A stretch of 38,545 nt of DNA from Prevotella sp. (GCA_017470055.1 JAFUFD010000059.1:1-38545), one strand, 5' to 3'. Positions 6,336 through 14,150 are shown, numbered from the stretch's first letter. The notes: generated by a model not told the origin, from the sequence alone. Program-made: numbers and translations.

Positions 6336-8381
6336 ATGGAGAACATGATTGACACACAGAACAAGCAGCAGGTAATGGCTTACGAACTGATTGCCAACAC
6401 CAACAGTAGTTTCTTCCTGACCGGTAGGGCAGGAACAGGTAAAACAACATTTTTGCGCAACGTGCAGAAGATGGTGGACAAAGAGTTTATTACTCTGGCA
6501 CCAACGGGGGTAGCAGCCATCCTTGCAGGTGGTGATACCATCCACTCATTTTTCGGACTGCCTATGGATGTCTGCTATCCTGGCACGATGGGTAAGATGA
6601 ACGAGGCACGTATTCAAACCTTGCTGCATACTGACACCATTATCATAGATGAGGTGTCGATGGTACGCTGTGACATCATTGATGCCATAGATTACACTAT
6701 GCGCAGGACTCTTCGTTCTACGCAGCCCTTTGGTGGTAAGCAGGTCATCTTTGTGGGTGATATGTTCCAGTTGCCACCAGTGGTAGCAAGGAAAGAGGAG
6801 CGAGAACTGATGCAAGACCTGTACCATGCGGATGACTGCTTCTTCTATAAGGCAGATGTCATCAAGCGGATGCGTTTGGTGAAGATTGAGTTCCAAAAGG
6901 TGTATCGTCAGGATGACTCCCATTTCCTCCAAATACTGGAGAATGTGCGACTCAACAAGGTGACACCAGAGGACTTGATGCATCTGAACAGACGTGTTTG
7001 CCAGCCTACCAAGGAGGACGGAATGGTAATTACGCTGGCTTCTCGTAATAGTACCGCAGATGCCCTGAATGAGGAGCGCCTTGCAGAGATTGATTCAGAG
7101 GAATACGTCTATGAGGGTACTGTACAGGGCAAGTTTGACGAGAAGCGTTTTCCTGTCGACAAGACCATGAAACTAAAAGTGGGTGCACAGGTGATGTTTA
7201 CCCGTAATGATCAGCATAAGCGATGGGCTAATGGTACGCTGGGCAAGGTGTCGAAACTTTCAAAAGATGAGGTACAGGTAACAATCAATTCTGGAGCGAC
7301 CTATGTCGTGCCTAATTGCTCATGGGACTCTGTGACCTATGAGTATGACAAAGAAGCGAAAAAACTGAAAAAGGAGGTGACAGGCACGTTTACCCAATAT
7401 CCTTTGAAGTTGGCATGGGCTATCACTGTGCATAAGAGTCAGGGCATGACATTTGAAAAGATGTCGCTTGATTTAAGCAAGGGCATGTTTGCGGCAGGAC
7501 AACTTTATGTGGCACTGAGCCGTGTGCAGTCTTTGGATGGTTTGTTTTTGTCGAAGGGTATCATCCCTCAGTATTGTCATACCAGTAGAGAGGTGTTGTT
7601 GTATGCCAATGGCTATAACGATGAGCAGGTAATCAGCAATGAGATAGAAAGTGGAAAGGCTGTCTATAAACTGCTGCACCATTATGACTATGATAACGCA
7701 GCCAAACAGTATCTGCTCTTAGTGCAAAAGAAGGCTGAGGCAGGGGACATCAAGGAGGCTATGCAGCAGGCTAAGCGATTTCTAGATACAGTCATCGATG
7801 ATGAAGAACTTTTTGGGTGTGTTGATGCGATTCCAGCAGAACTGATGGAAGCCAATCACTGGGCGCCCAAGTTCCTTGTTGCTCTGCTTAGTCTTTATGC
7901 AGGAAAATATGAACAGGGATTGGAGTATGTCAACAGTGTGCTATCGCAGCATCAGTGTCAGGAGGCACTCTACGTGAAGTCCCGCTGTCTTGCAAAACTC
8001 GAGCGATATGCTGAGACTGACGCTGTGAATGTGTTGATGGCAGAGAACTTTGACATGTCTACGCCAGATGCAAAGGTACTCTATATGATTGCCATGGTCA
8101 ACGAAATGCACGTCGGAGATTCAGGTCTGGCTTATATGCAGCAGTTGATAGCAGCAAGACCAAAGTACGACAAAGCCATTCTTGCGCTTCGTTATCTGAT
8201 GAGGCGTAAGGGGTTGGTACTGGTGAAGAGTTCTGACGAGAAGCGTGAGTTGGTGGATGACTTCAACTCAGATATGTCGAATAAGGAGTTTGCGGTGAAA
8301 CTGTCTGCTGCTCGGGAGAAAGCCCCCAAGTCAGTAGACTACCTTCGCCGACTCATCAAGAGACAGGAGTTCCAAGGATAA
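6336..8381 (+). CDS. Pif1-like SF1 DNA helicase with long C-terminal extension (681 aa)
   Basis: Superfamily 1B helicase of the Pif1/RecD2 type. Visible motifs: Walker A GRAGTGKTT (30-38), motif Ia LAPTGVAA, Walker B DEVSM (105-109), motif III GDMFQLPP (141-148), and the C-terminal UvrD_C_2-type motif WAITVHKSQGMTF (361-373) with YVALSRV (391-397). Such enzymes unwind DNA 5'-3' in an ATP-dependent way. Residues about 415-681 are an extra helical region whose repeated A/L/Y pattern suggests TPR-like repeats; this is unusual for a plain Pif1 and may be a protein-interaction module. Many Bacteroidota carry several Pif1-like helicases on mobile elements. It lies between the 151-aa gene and the winged-helix-like gene, with short gaps and no promoter. 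Confidence 0.85.
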   Translation: MENMIDTQNKQQVMAYELIANTNSSFFLTGRAGTGKTTFLRNVQKMVDKEFITLAPTGVAAILAGGDTIHSFFGLPMDVCYPGTMGKMNEARIQTLLHTDTIIIDEVSMVRCDIIDAIDYTMRRTLRSTQPFGGKQVIFVGDMFQLPPVVARKEERELMQDLYHADDCFFYKADVIKRMRLVKIEFQKVYRQDDSHFLQILENVRLNKVTPEDLMHLNRRVCQPTKEDGMVITLASRNSTADALNEERLAEIDSEEYVYEGTVQGKFDEKRFPVDKTMKLKVGAQVMFTRNDQHKRWANGTLGKVSKLSKDEVQVTINSGATYVVPNCSWDSVTYEYDKEAKKLKKEVTGTFTQYPLKLAWAITVHKSQGMTFEKMSLDLSKGMFAAGQLYVALSRVQSLDGLFLSKGIIPQYCHTSREVLLYANGYNDEQVISNEIESGKAVYKLLHHYDYDNAAKQYLLLVQKKAEAGDIKEAMQQAKRFLDTVIDDEELFGCVDAIPAELMEANHWAPKFLVALLSLYAGKYEQGLEYVNSVLSQHQCQEALYVKSRCLAKLERYAETDAVNVLMAENFDMSTPDAKVLYMIAMVNEMHVGDSGLAYMQQLIAARPKYDKAILALRYLMRRKGLVLVKSSDEKRELVDDFNSDMSNKEFAVKLSAAREKAPKSVDYLRRLIKRQEFQG

Positions 8382-8411
8382 CAGATTATTAACCAATAAA
8401 CCTAAGCAACT

Positions 8412-9014
8412 ATGGAAACACAGATGCGAGAGTTAGTAAAAGAGGAGTTAAAGCATTTCCATTGCTCCATTCTTTTGGACGAGGTGAGGGAGAAAGTGCG
8501 CAAGTTGAAAGCGTATGGGGTGCAGGATGCTGAGATTGATGCTGTCATGCATGATGAGGAGTTGCTGCCTCGACTGACAGTGACGAAGGATTACAAGGTT
8601 GTGATTGCTGATGGACATCATACAGAGGTCGTCATGGAACCTTTGGTGAAGGCGGTGTACTTGCTTTTCCTGAAACATCCAGAGGGGATTGTGCTGAAGT
8701 GTCTTTCTGACTATCGGGAAGAGTTGACTCAACTGTACTTGTTGTTGCGACCTGCAGGGTTGACGGACAGGGTGAGGAAAAGCATAGAGGATGTGACAGA
8801 CTCAACCCAGAACTCGATTAACGAGAAGTGTACCAGAATACGGAAGGCTTTCGCTGGGATTCTTCCACAAGGTATTACCCGATATTATGTGATAGCGGGC
8901 AAGAGAGGAGAGGCGAAATATATCTCTCTGCCACGTGTAAATGTCGTGTGGGCATGCCAATTGCCATCTTCACAAGGCTTGTCTTCCGAAATCATTTCTG
9001 AGAGTGGGGAATAA
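8412..9014 (+). CDS. Winged-helix-like protein, paralogue 1 (200 aa)
   Basis: It is clearly related to the product of 12606-13190: both share a KDY strand, a KAVYLLFLxHPEGI helix-turn, a LSDYRxELT helix, an INEKCxRI+xxF helix and a final strand with a basic turn. The order (helix ending in a PEG-type turn, helix, recognition-like helix, beta hairpin with G-K-R-G and a Tyr-Ile strand) resembles the OmpR/PhoB C-terminal winged helix, so it may bind DNA. I cannot name a family and the winged-helix call is inference. It starts 30 bases after the helicase stop, so it belongs to that unit. The region encoding its last residues may also carry a promoter element for the next gene. Confidence 0.65.
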   Translation: METQMRELVKEELKHFHCSILLDEVREKVRKLKAYGVQDAEIDAVMHDEELLPRLTVTKDYKVVIADGHHTEVVMEPLVKAVYLLFLKHPEGIVLKCLSDYREELTQLYLLLRPAGLTDRVRKSIEDVTDSTQNSINEKCTRIRKAFAGILPQGITRYYVIAGKRGEAKYISLPRVNVVWACQLPSSQGLSSEIISESGE

Positions 9015-9018
9015 GTAG

Positions 9019-9026
9019 TAATTTTG
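9019..9026 (+). promoter_or_regulatory. -7 element before the YbjN-like gene
   Basis: TAATTTTG followed by C, 25 bases before the ATG at 9052. The -33 position has only TTC/TTT. Further upstream, TTCACAAGGCTTG (8969-8981) resembles the motif at 5706-5718 and 11269-11285. Confidence 0.4.
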
Positions 9027-9051
9027 CAACAGAGATACAAGTAGATTGAAT

Positions 9052-9624
9052 ATGGAACATTTTATAGGAATTATAGTGGTAATCTTAGTAGTTAGCCTCT
9101 ATCGATATTATCATGAGGGTGACAGTTACGAATATAGTCCTGTGGTAACGGACACGTCAGACAACAATCAAATATCAGAAACAAATATGGAAGAAACAAT
9201 TAGCACAAGACAATTGGCTTTGAAGATAATTGAGAATATCGGGAGCAGCCCACAATATACAGAAGAAGGTAGGATTAAATTTGAATATCAGGGCGTGATA
9301 TTCCTGATGGAGGCTGTCAATGATTGTATGTTTGTAAATTTGATATGGCCTTGGTGCCATAGTTTTTCCAAATTTGACATCGACGAGTTATCGAGGGTTC
9401 GTCAGGTTATAAATGACATAAACATGAGAGGGACTGCTTCTGTCTTTTATAGCATCACAGATTCTGATGATGTGGCATTGCATATCAAGAAGCATTTCTT
9501 ACTCGTATCTCAGATTCCGGGTATAGAGGATTATCTGAAACTGATGCTGGATATCTTTTTCAGAACTGCCAGAACATTGGACGTGGAGATTGAAAAACTC
9601 AGATTGCAGGAATGTGAAAGATAA
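9052..9624 (+). CDS. Membrane-anchored YbjN-like protein (190 aa)
   Basis: The ATG at 9052 is preferred over the in-frame TTG at 9046. Residues 3-18 form one hydrophobic segment (FIGIIVVILVVSLYRYY) without a cleavage site, so the protein is likely anchored in the inner membrane. After an acidic linker, residues about 45-185 fit the YbjN/type-III-chaperone-like alpha-beta fold: paired strands, an INDINMRG turn, a strand with SITDSDD, and a final helical pair. YbjN-like domains are found in stress and cell-shape proteins but have no catalytic role. It lies between the winged-helix gene and the ftsW-like gene. Confidence 0.55.
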   Translation: MEHFIGIIVVILVVSLYRYYHEGDSYEYSPVVTDTSDNNQISETNMEETISTRQLALKIIENIGSSPQYTEEGRIKFEYQGVIFLMEAVNDCMFVNLIWPWCHSFSKFDIDELSRVRQVINDINMRGTASVFYSITDSDDVALHIKKHFLLVSQIPGIEDYLKLMLDIFFRTARTLDVEIEKLRLQECER

Positions 9625-9643
9625 ACTAAAAATATAACGGACA

Positions 9644-9885
9644 ATGGAAGGCAAGGACAAATACCTTGAATACATTAAAGGTAAATTTGAGTCAATAAGG
9701 AAGGGTAATAGCCATGTGCATATAGGATTCCATGTATGAGGTGCGGATGCAAATCTGAAAAGTTACAACTATATGAATATACACACGATGCAGGGCCTCT
9801 AGGGTACAAGGGTGAATTGTCTGTATGTACTAACTGTATGGAGGCGGTGGAGTTTTTTCCTACAATATTGATCAGATACCAGTAG
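9644..9885 (+). pseudogene. Small zinc-ribbon protein, frameshifted
   Basis: Frame A runs from ATG 9644 to TGA 9737-9739 (31 codons, ending HVHIGFHV). A second frame picks up at ATG 9736 and runs to TAG 9883-9885 (49 codons) with cysteines spaced CMRCGC and later CTNC, a typical four-Cys zinc ribbon. Adding one C near 9730 (CC to CCC) would join them into one protein of about 80 aa with ...HIGFPCMRCGC.... The two halves fit well, so this is either a recent single-base deletion or a sequencing error. The 49-aa piece could be made on its own. It sits directly before the ftsW-like gene, with which it was probably co-transcribed. Confidence 0.55.
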
Positions 9886-9903
9886 AATGAGAATTGGGAA
9901 CAT

Positions 9904-11145
9904 ATGGGCATTGAGGATATAAAAATAGGTAATCTGTTCAAGGGTGACAAGGTCGTTTGGATGATTCTTTTCTTGCTCTGTATGGTCAGTATCGTGGAAG
10001 TGTTTTCCGCTTCAAGTGTGCTGACCTATAAGAGTCAAAACTATCTTAAACCAATAACATTTCACTCTTTTACCATTATTGCAGGTGTGATTGTTGCCAT
10101 TATCATGCAAAACATACCATACCGAAACTTTAGGTCAATGATACCTTTTCTGACTGTATTCTCTGCGGTTACTTTGTTATGGGTACTATTAGTTGGGGCG
10201 AAAGTGGGCGATGCGGGGCGATGGATTAGTATATTTGGTCTAACCTTCCAACCCTCAGAAATCGCAAAAGGTACTATTGTTTTGCTTGTTTCTCATATTT
10301 TGGCAATATCGCAACGTGAAAACGGGGCGGATAGAAGTGCCATTAAGGTTATTCTTTGGATAACCATACCAACATGCATTCTGATAGGACTGGAAAATCT
10401 TTCGACGGCAGTCATGCTTTTCTGTGTGGTTTTTATGATGATGTTCTTCGGTCTTGTACCAATAAAGCAACTCATGAAACTTGCAGGTTATATCATACTG
10501 ATAGTAACTTTCGCGTTGGCAATAATCATGTTAGTTGGGCATGATATTAGTGACGAAGAAAAGGAACTGGCAAAAATCGAACATGTGGATGGGTTCCAAG
10601 AGAAGAACATTATTGAGAAAATCTTTCATCGTGTTGATACATGGAAAAGCAGAATCATCAATTTCGGGAAGCCCATGCCTGCTCCTGAAGATTATAATCT
10701 CGACAAGAATGCTCAGGTTGCCCATGCAAATATTGCCATTGTGACGAGTGGAATGATTGGAAAAGGACCGGGAAGAAGTACGGAGCGAGACTTTCTGTCG
10801 CAGGCATTCTCGGATTTTATTTTTGCTATCATCATTGAAGAGTTAGGGCTGTTGGGGGCATTTGCTGTCGCTTTCCTTTTTATAGTCCTTCTTTATCGAT
10901 GTGGTCGTATTGCCAGCAGATGCGAAAAGAGATTCCCTGCTTTTCTAGTTATGGGGCTTGGAATACTGCTTACATCACAGGCAATTTTTAATATGATGGT
11001 TGCAGTGGGACTTGTCCCTGTAACGGGTCAACCACTGCCACTAATTTCAAAGGGCGGAACTTCAACGATCATAAATTGTGCTTATATAGGCGTGATATTA
11101 AGTGTCAGCAGATATTCTAATAAAATAAGGTGTAACAAAGGATAA
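9904..11145 (+). CDS. FtsW/RodA-family peptidoglycan polymerase, accessory copy (413 aa)
   Basis: SEDS-family membrane protein with about ten hydrophobic segments. Signature parts are present: GRWISIFGLTFQPSEIAK in the first half, QVAHANIAI and GMIGKGPGRST before SDFIFAIIIEELGLLGA, and PVTGQPLPLISKGGTS near the end. The Asp of SDFIFA and the Trp of GRWI, both needed for polymerase activity in SEDS enzymes, are kept, so it may be active. FtsW builds septal peptidoglycan with a partner class B PBP; none is encoded here. The main ftsW should lie in the dcw cluster, but this copy has none of those neighbours except the ftsZ-like gene after it, so I read it as an extra, island-borne copy. It starts 18 bases after the zinc-ribbon pseudogene. 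Confidence 0.85.
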   Translation: MGIEDIKIGNLFKGDKVVWMILFLLCMVSIVEVFSASSVLTYKSQNYLKPITFHSFTIIAGVIVAIIMQNIPYRNFRSMIPFLTVFSAVTLLWVLLVGAKVGDAGRWISIFGLTFQPSEIAKGTIVLLVSHILAISQRENGADRSAIKVILWITIPTCILIGLENLSTAVMLFCVVFMMMFFGLVPIKQLMKLAGYIILIVTFALAIIMLVGHDISDEEKELAKIEHVDGFQEKNIIEKIFHRVDTWKSRIINFGKPMPAPEDYNLDKNAQVAHANIAIVTSGMIGKGPGRSTERDFLSQAFSDFIFAIIIEELGLLGAFAVAFLFIVLLYRCGRIASRCEKRFPAFLVMGLGILLTSQAIFNMMVAVGLVPVTGQPLPLISKGGTSTIINCAYIGVILSVSRYSNKIRCNKG

Positions 11146-11146
11146 G

Positions 11147-11293
11147 AGGATTGTATTGATAACGATGGTGGGATTGGTTATGGCTAATCTGTCTTGCACT
11201 AATAAGACTTTCAGGTGCTTCAGTAATTGTGACCATCTTAAGGAATTGCATTTAGGCAATCATTCTCTTTCGCAAGCCTTGCGAAGATTTTGA
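11147..11293 (+). pseudogene. Possible remnant of a small lipoprotein
   Basis: The frame read from 11147 gives RIVLITMVGLVMANLSC, which looks like the hydrophobic part of a lipoprotein signal ending in Cys, then about 30 residues with several Cys and a TGA at 11291-11293. The first ATG in frame (11165) would cut the signal in half, and upstream only GTA/ATT/TTG codons are available. Either a start codon has been lost or this is chance. Its end overlaps the palindrome and -33 element of the ftsZ-like gene. Confidence 0.2.
11269..11285. promoter_or_regulatory. Perfect 17-bp palindrome upstream of the ftsZ-like gene
   Basis: TTCGCAAG-C-CTTGCGAA, 8-bp arms with one central base, ending 4 bp before the -33 TTG. 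Its left 13 bases match 12 of 13 with TTCGCAAGGCTTG at 5706-5718 (same distance range from the next -33) and are similar to 8969-8981. Likely operator for a dimeric regulator. Confidence 0.5.
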
Positions 11294-11319
11294 TTTCTCT
11301 TAGAAAATGCGTAATTTTG
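11290..11319 (+). promoter_or_regulatory. Promoter of the ftsZ-like gene
   Basis: TTG 11290-11292, 19 bp spacer, TAATTTTG 11312-11319. Transcription should start near 11326. This rules out the upstream in-frame start at 11290 and supports the ATG at 11347. Confidence 0.65.
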
Positions 11320-11346
11320 TCAACGAAATCGATAAAGAAGGAAAAT

Positions 11347-12609
11347 ATGGCAGATGAACTATTAGAATTTGGACTAGTGGAGGATAAGATGCAGGGCATT
11401 ATCAAGGTGATAGGCGTTGGTGGGGGAGGATGTAATGCCGTACGTAATATGTACAACGACCAAATCAGTGGCGTGACGTATGCGGTGTGCAATACGGATA
11501 GTCAGTCGCTATCCCGTTCACCAGTACCTGTGAAGATCCTGCTCGGAAAGTCTGGTCTTGGTGCGGGAGGCAATCCTATACAGGGGCGTGAAGAAGCCGA
11601 GACGAATATCAATGACATAACGAAACTGTTGTCTGACGGTACGAAGATGGTCTTTGTGACGGCGGGTATGGGTGGCGGTACTGGTACTGGTGCGGCTCCT
11701 GTAGTGGCTGGCGTGGCTAAAGACATGGGTATTCTGACAGTTGGTGTGGTGACAATCCCTTTCTATTTTGAGAAGAAACGAAAGATTATAAAAGCACTGA
11801 AAGGTGTGGAGGAATTGCGTAAGAACGTAGATGCCCTCTTGATAGTGAATAATGAACGTCTTTGCGACGTGTATTCTGACTCAGATATTTCAATGAAAGA
11901 GGCTTTCTTTAGAGCAGACAACATTCTGATGGACGCCGTGAAGGGAATTTCGGAATTGATAACGCTCCCTAGCGATGGTGGTATTAAGAGTGACTTCCGT
12001 GATGTGGAGACAACGATGAAAGATGGCGGCGGTGCTATCATGGCGATGGGAAGAGCCTCTGGTGAACATCGTGTTGAGAAGGCAATCATGAATGCCCTTG
12101 ACTCACCTCTGCTCTACGGTAATGATATTGGTAAGGCAAAACGTATCCTCTTTAATATATATGCCAGTGACGAGCATCCCATATTCGTAAGAGAACTGCA
12201 GGAGATTGATGACTTCTTTGACCAGATGGATCCCAATATTGAGGTCATCTGGGGCACGGCAACGGATGATTCCTTAGGCGAGGATGCTAAGGTGACCATC
12301 TTGGCAACAGGACTTGAGGATGACTTGCGCAACGATGCACAGCAGGAGGTGTATCGAAATGAGGATGATTTCTATGAGGACTTGATACCGAAACTCTATA
12401 AACCTGCCAAGAAGAAAACTGTTGTTGAGGTATTATCTCCAGAACTCCCTTTCGATGTGGAGCCAGCCAAGGAGCCAGAGCCTGTGGTGGAGAAAGAGAC
12501 TCCTGTTGCAGAATCAGAGGAAATACAGGAGGAACATTCCGAACAGCCTACTATCCTTGATAAGTGGAAGAAGTGGTTGAATGACTTGATGAAAGATGTG
12601 ACGGAATGA
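11347..12609 (+). CDS. FtsZ-like GTPase, accessory copy (420 aa)
   Basis: Tubulin/FtsZ family: IGVGGGGCNAV near the N-terminus, NTDSQ, and the GTP-binding signature GGGTGTG at 109-115. The overall fit to Bacteroidota FtsZ is good (SPLLYGNDIGKAKRI, NIEVIWGTATD). The T7 loop reads KSDFRD at 214-219: both catalytic Asp residues are kept but the usual leading Asn is Lys. The last 60 residues are an acidic linker ending in a basic amphipathic helix (DKWKKWLNDLMK), with no obvious FtsA-binding tail. It follows an ftsW-like gene but no other dcw genes, so it is probably an additional copy used in a special setting. Its stop overlaps the next gene (ATGA), so the two are translationally coupled. The start is fixed by the promoter at 11290-11319. 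Confidence 0.85.
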   Translation: MADELLEFGLVEDKMQGIIKVIGVGGGGCNAVRNMYNDQISGVTYAVCNTDSQSLSRSPVPVKILLGKSGLGAGGNPIQGREEAETNINDITKLLSDGTKMVFVTAGMGGGTGTGAAPVVAGVAKDMGILTVGVVTIPFYFEKKRKIIKALKGVEELRKNVDALLIVNNERLCDVYSDSDISMKEAFFRADNILMDAVKGISELITLPSDGGIKSDFRDVETTMKDGGGAIMAMGRASGEHRVEKAIMNALDSPLLYGNDIGKAKRILFNIYASDEHPIFVRELQEIDDFFDQMDPNIEVIWGTATDDSLGEDAKVTILATGLEDDLRNDAQQEVYRNEDDFYEDLIPKLYKPAKKKTVVEVLSPELPFDVEPAKEPEPVVEKETPVAESEEIQEEHSEQPTILDKWKKWLNDLMKDVTE

Positions 12610-13190
12610 TGGATTTAACTCGTCATACTCCAGAAGAGATCGCGGAGCAGATGAAAAAACTTGTGGAACTGCTCCGAACGGCAGGTCGTAAGGACTTGCT
12701 GTTGCAGGCTATCAGTGCGTCTTTACTGGAAGAACTGCGAGTAGAGGCAGCACGGACAAAGTTGAGCAGATTACTGATAACGAAGGATTACAGGCTCTTT
12801 CTCATGGATATGGATTATAGGGAGATTGAACTACAGCCTGTGCATAAAGCGGTTTACCTACTATTCCTGGCTCATCCTGAAGGAATTGAGTTTAAACGTC
12901 TGAGTGATTATCGTCAGGAATTGACACATTACTATATGGCAACAGCGAAACTGATGGATAAAGAGAAAATCCTTGAGGGCGTCGCCCATCTGGTGAGTCC
13001 ACTCGACAACGCCATCAACGAGAAATGTTCACGTATCAAAAGAACGTTTTTGGAGATAATGGACGAGTACCGGGCGAACTATTACATTATCAGCGGTCAT
13101 ACCCAGAAGCACTTTGAAGGTTCGTCGCGTATATGGTACGAACGATTAAAGATTATAGCGTTGCCACGTGATTTAGTAGTGTGGGAATAA
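12606..13190 (+). CDS. Winged-helix-like protein, paralogue 2 (194 aa)
   Basis: Paralogue of the 8412-9014 product. Shared landmarks: TKDYR strand, HKAVYLLFLAHPEGIEFK, LSDYRQELT, AINEKCSRIKRTF and a final YYIISG hairpin followed by IALPR. The order of elements resembles an OmpR-type winged helix, so DNA binding is possible but unproven. The N-terminal 60 residues are helical and differ from paralogue 1. Overlap with the ftsZ-like gene by 4 bases implies coupled translation. An ATG at 12609 is an equally possible start. The final gene of the island on this side; the next gene has its own promoter. Confidence 0.65.
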   Translation: MMDLTRHTPEEIAEQMKKLVELLRTAGRKDLLLQAISASLLEELRVEAARTKLSRLLITKDYRLFLMDMDYREIELQPVHKAVYLLFLAHPEGIEFKRLSDYRQELTHYYMATAKLMDKEKILEGVAHLVSPLDNAINEKCSRIKRTFLEIMDEYRANYYIISGHTQKHFEGSSRIWYERLKIIALPRDLVVWE

Positions 13191-13350
13191 TCTTCTCAAT
13201 TTTTTGTGAATTCTTTAATATCTTTATCAGGGTATAAGGATTATCGGAATGAGTGCAAAAGTATATCTTTTACTAAGGGGTAACCTTCTGGGGGTCACAT
13301 CAGAAAGAAAAATTTCTACTCTTTCTCTTCGCTTAATCGAAATTTTGCAC

Positions 13351-13358
13351 TACCTTTG
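13351..13358 (+). promoter_or_regulatory. -7 element of the fic gene
   Basis: TACCTTTG followed by CAGTG and the ATG at 13364. The -33 position has TTC instead of TTG. With only 5 bases between the -7 element and the ATG, the transcript would be leaderless or nearly so. Confidence 0.5.
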
Positions 13359-13363
13359 CAGTG

Positions 13364-14143
13364 ATGTTTGAAAAAGAGATAGAGGAGTACGAACGTCTTC
13401 GACAGGACTACCAGCAACAGATTGCTGATAGAATGGGGGCGCAGCAGTGGATGGAATACAACGAGATTCTGTTCTCGACTCATTCCTGTGCCATTGAGGG
13501 TAACTCGTTTACTGTCGATGACACACGAATCCTCCGTGAACAAGGTATGGCAATGATACCCGTAGGACGCTCGCTGTTAGAGTGTATGGAAATGGCAGAC
13601 CATTTTAGAGCCTTCGACTACATGACGAGTCATCTGGATAGCCCCTTTGATGAGGTTTTATTGAAAGAGGTAAACCGTTTGGTCACGGAGCATACCTTGG
13701 GGTATCGAGCCCCAGGGGCTGTCGCAGGGGAATATACCACAGAAGACATGGCTGCTGGTGATACTATTTTTGGCGACCATGAGGCGTTGATAGCACGAGT
13801 ACCAGACTTGATGGTCTCTACGCAACGTACTCTTGCCGAAGGGCAGCATCCTATGGTGGTGGCAGCCAAGTGGCATGGCTATTATGAATATCTGCACCCT
13901 TTCCGTGATGGTAATGGACGGACAGGGCGATTGCTCTCCAACTTCATCCTGCTGCGTGAAGGTTATCCCTTGCTCATCATCGAATTGAAAGATCGTGCCG
14001 CATATATCGCCGCTTTAAAGCAGATTCGTGAGGAAGGTACCGATGAGCATTTGGTCGCTTTCTTCTTCAAGACCGCCATTAATCACATGAAGGGAGAACT
14101 GACTCAAAAACGTAAGAACTCATTGCCCTTGGTATTTTTTTAG
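13364..14143 (+). CDS. Fic domain protein (AMPylase-type, N-terminally inhibited)
   Basis: The active-site motif HPFRDGNGRTGR is complete (about 178-189), including the catalytic His and the Arg that contacts ATP phosphates, so it should transfer AMP (or another nucleotide part) to a protein hydroxyl. An inhibitory helix motif SCAIEGN ((S/T)xxxE(G/N)) occurs at about 41-47, which marks a class II Fic protein kept off by its own N-terminal helix. The flap before the motif and the DRAAYIAALKQIRE helix after it are typical. The length of 259 aa is normal for a single-domain Fic. ATG 13364 is chosen; GTG 13361 is in frame just before it. It lies 7 bases upstream of the (p)ppGpp gene, so the two are co-transcribed. 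Confidence 0.9.
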   Translation: MFEKEIEEYERLRQDYQQQIADRMGAQQWMEYNEILFSTHSCAIEGNSFTVDDTRILREQGMAMIPVGRSLLECMEMADHFRAFDYMTSHLDSPFDEVLLKEVNRLVTEHTLGYRAPGAVAGEYTTEDMAAGDTIFGDHEALIARVPDLMVSTQRTLAEGQHPMVVAAKWHGYYEYLHPFRDGNGRTGRLLSNFILLREGYPLLIIELKDRAAYIAALKQIREEGTDEHLVAFFFKTAINHMKGELTQKRKNSLPLVFF

Positions 14144-14150
14144 TCGTATA

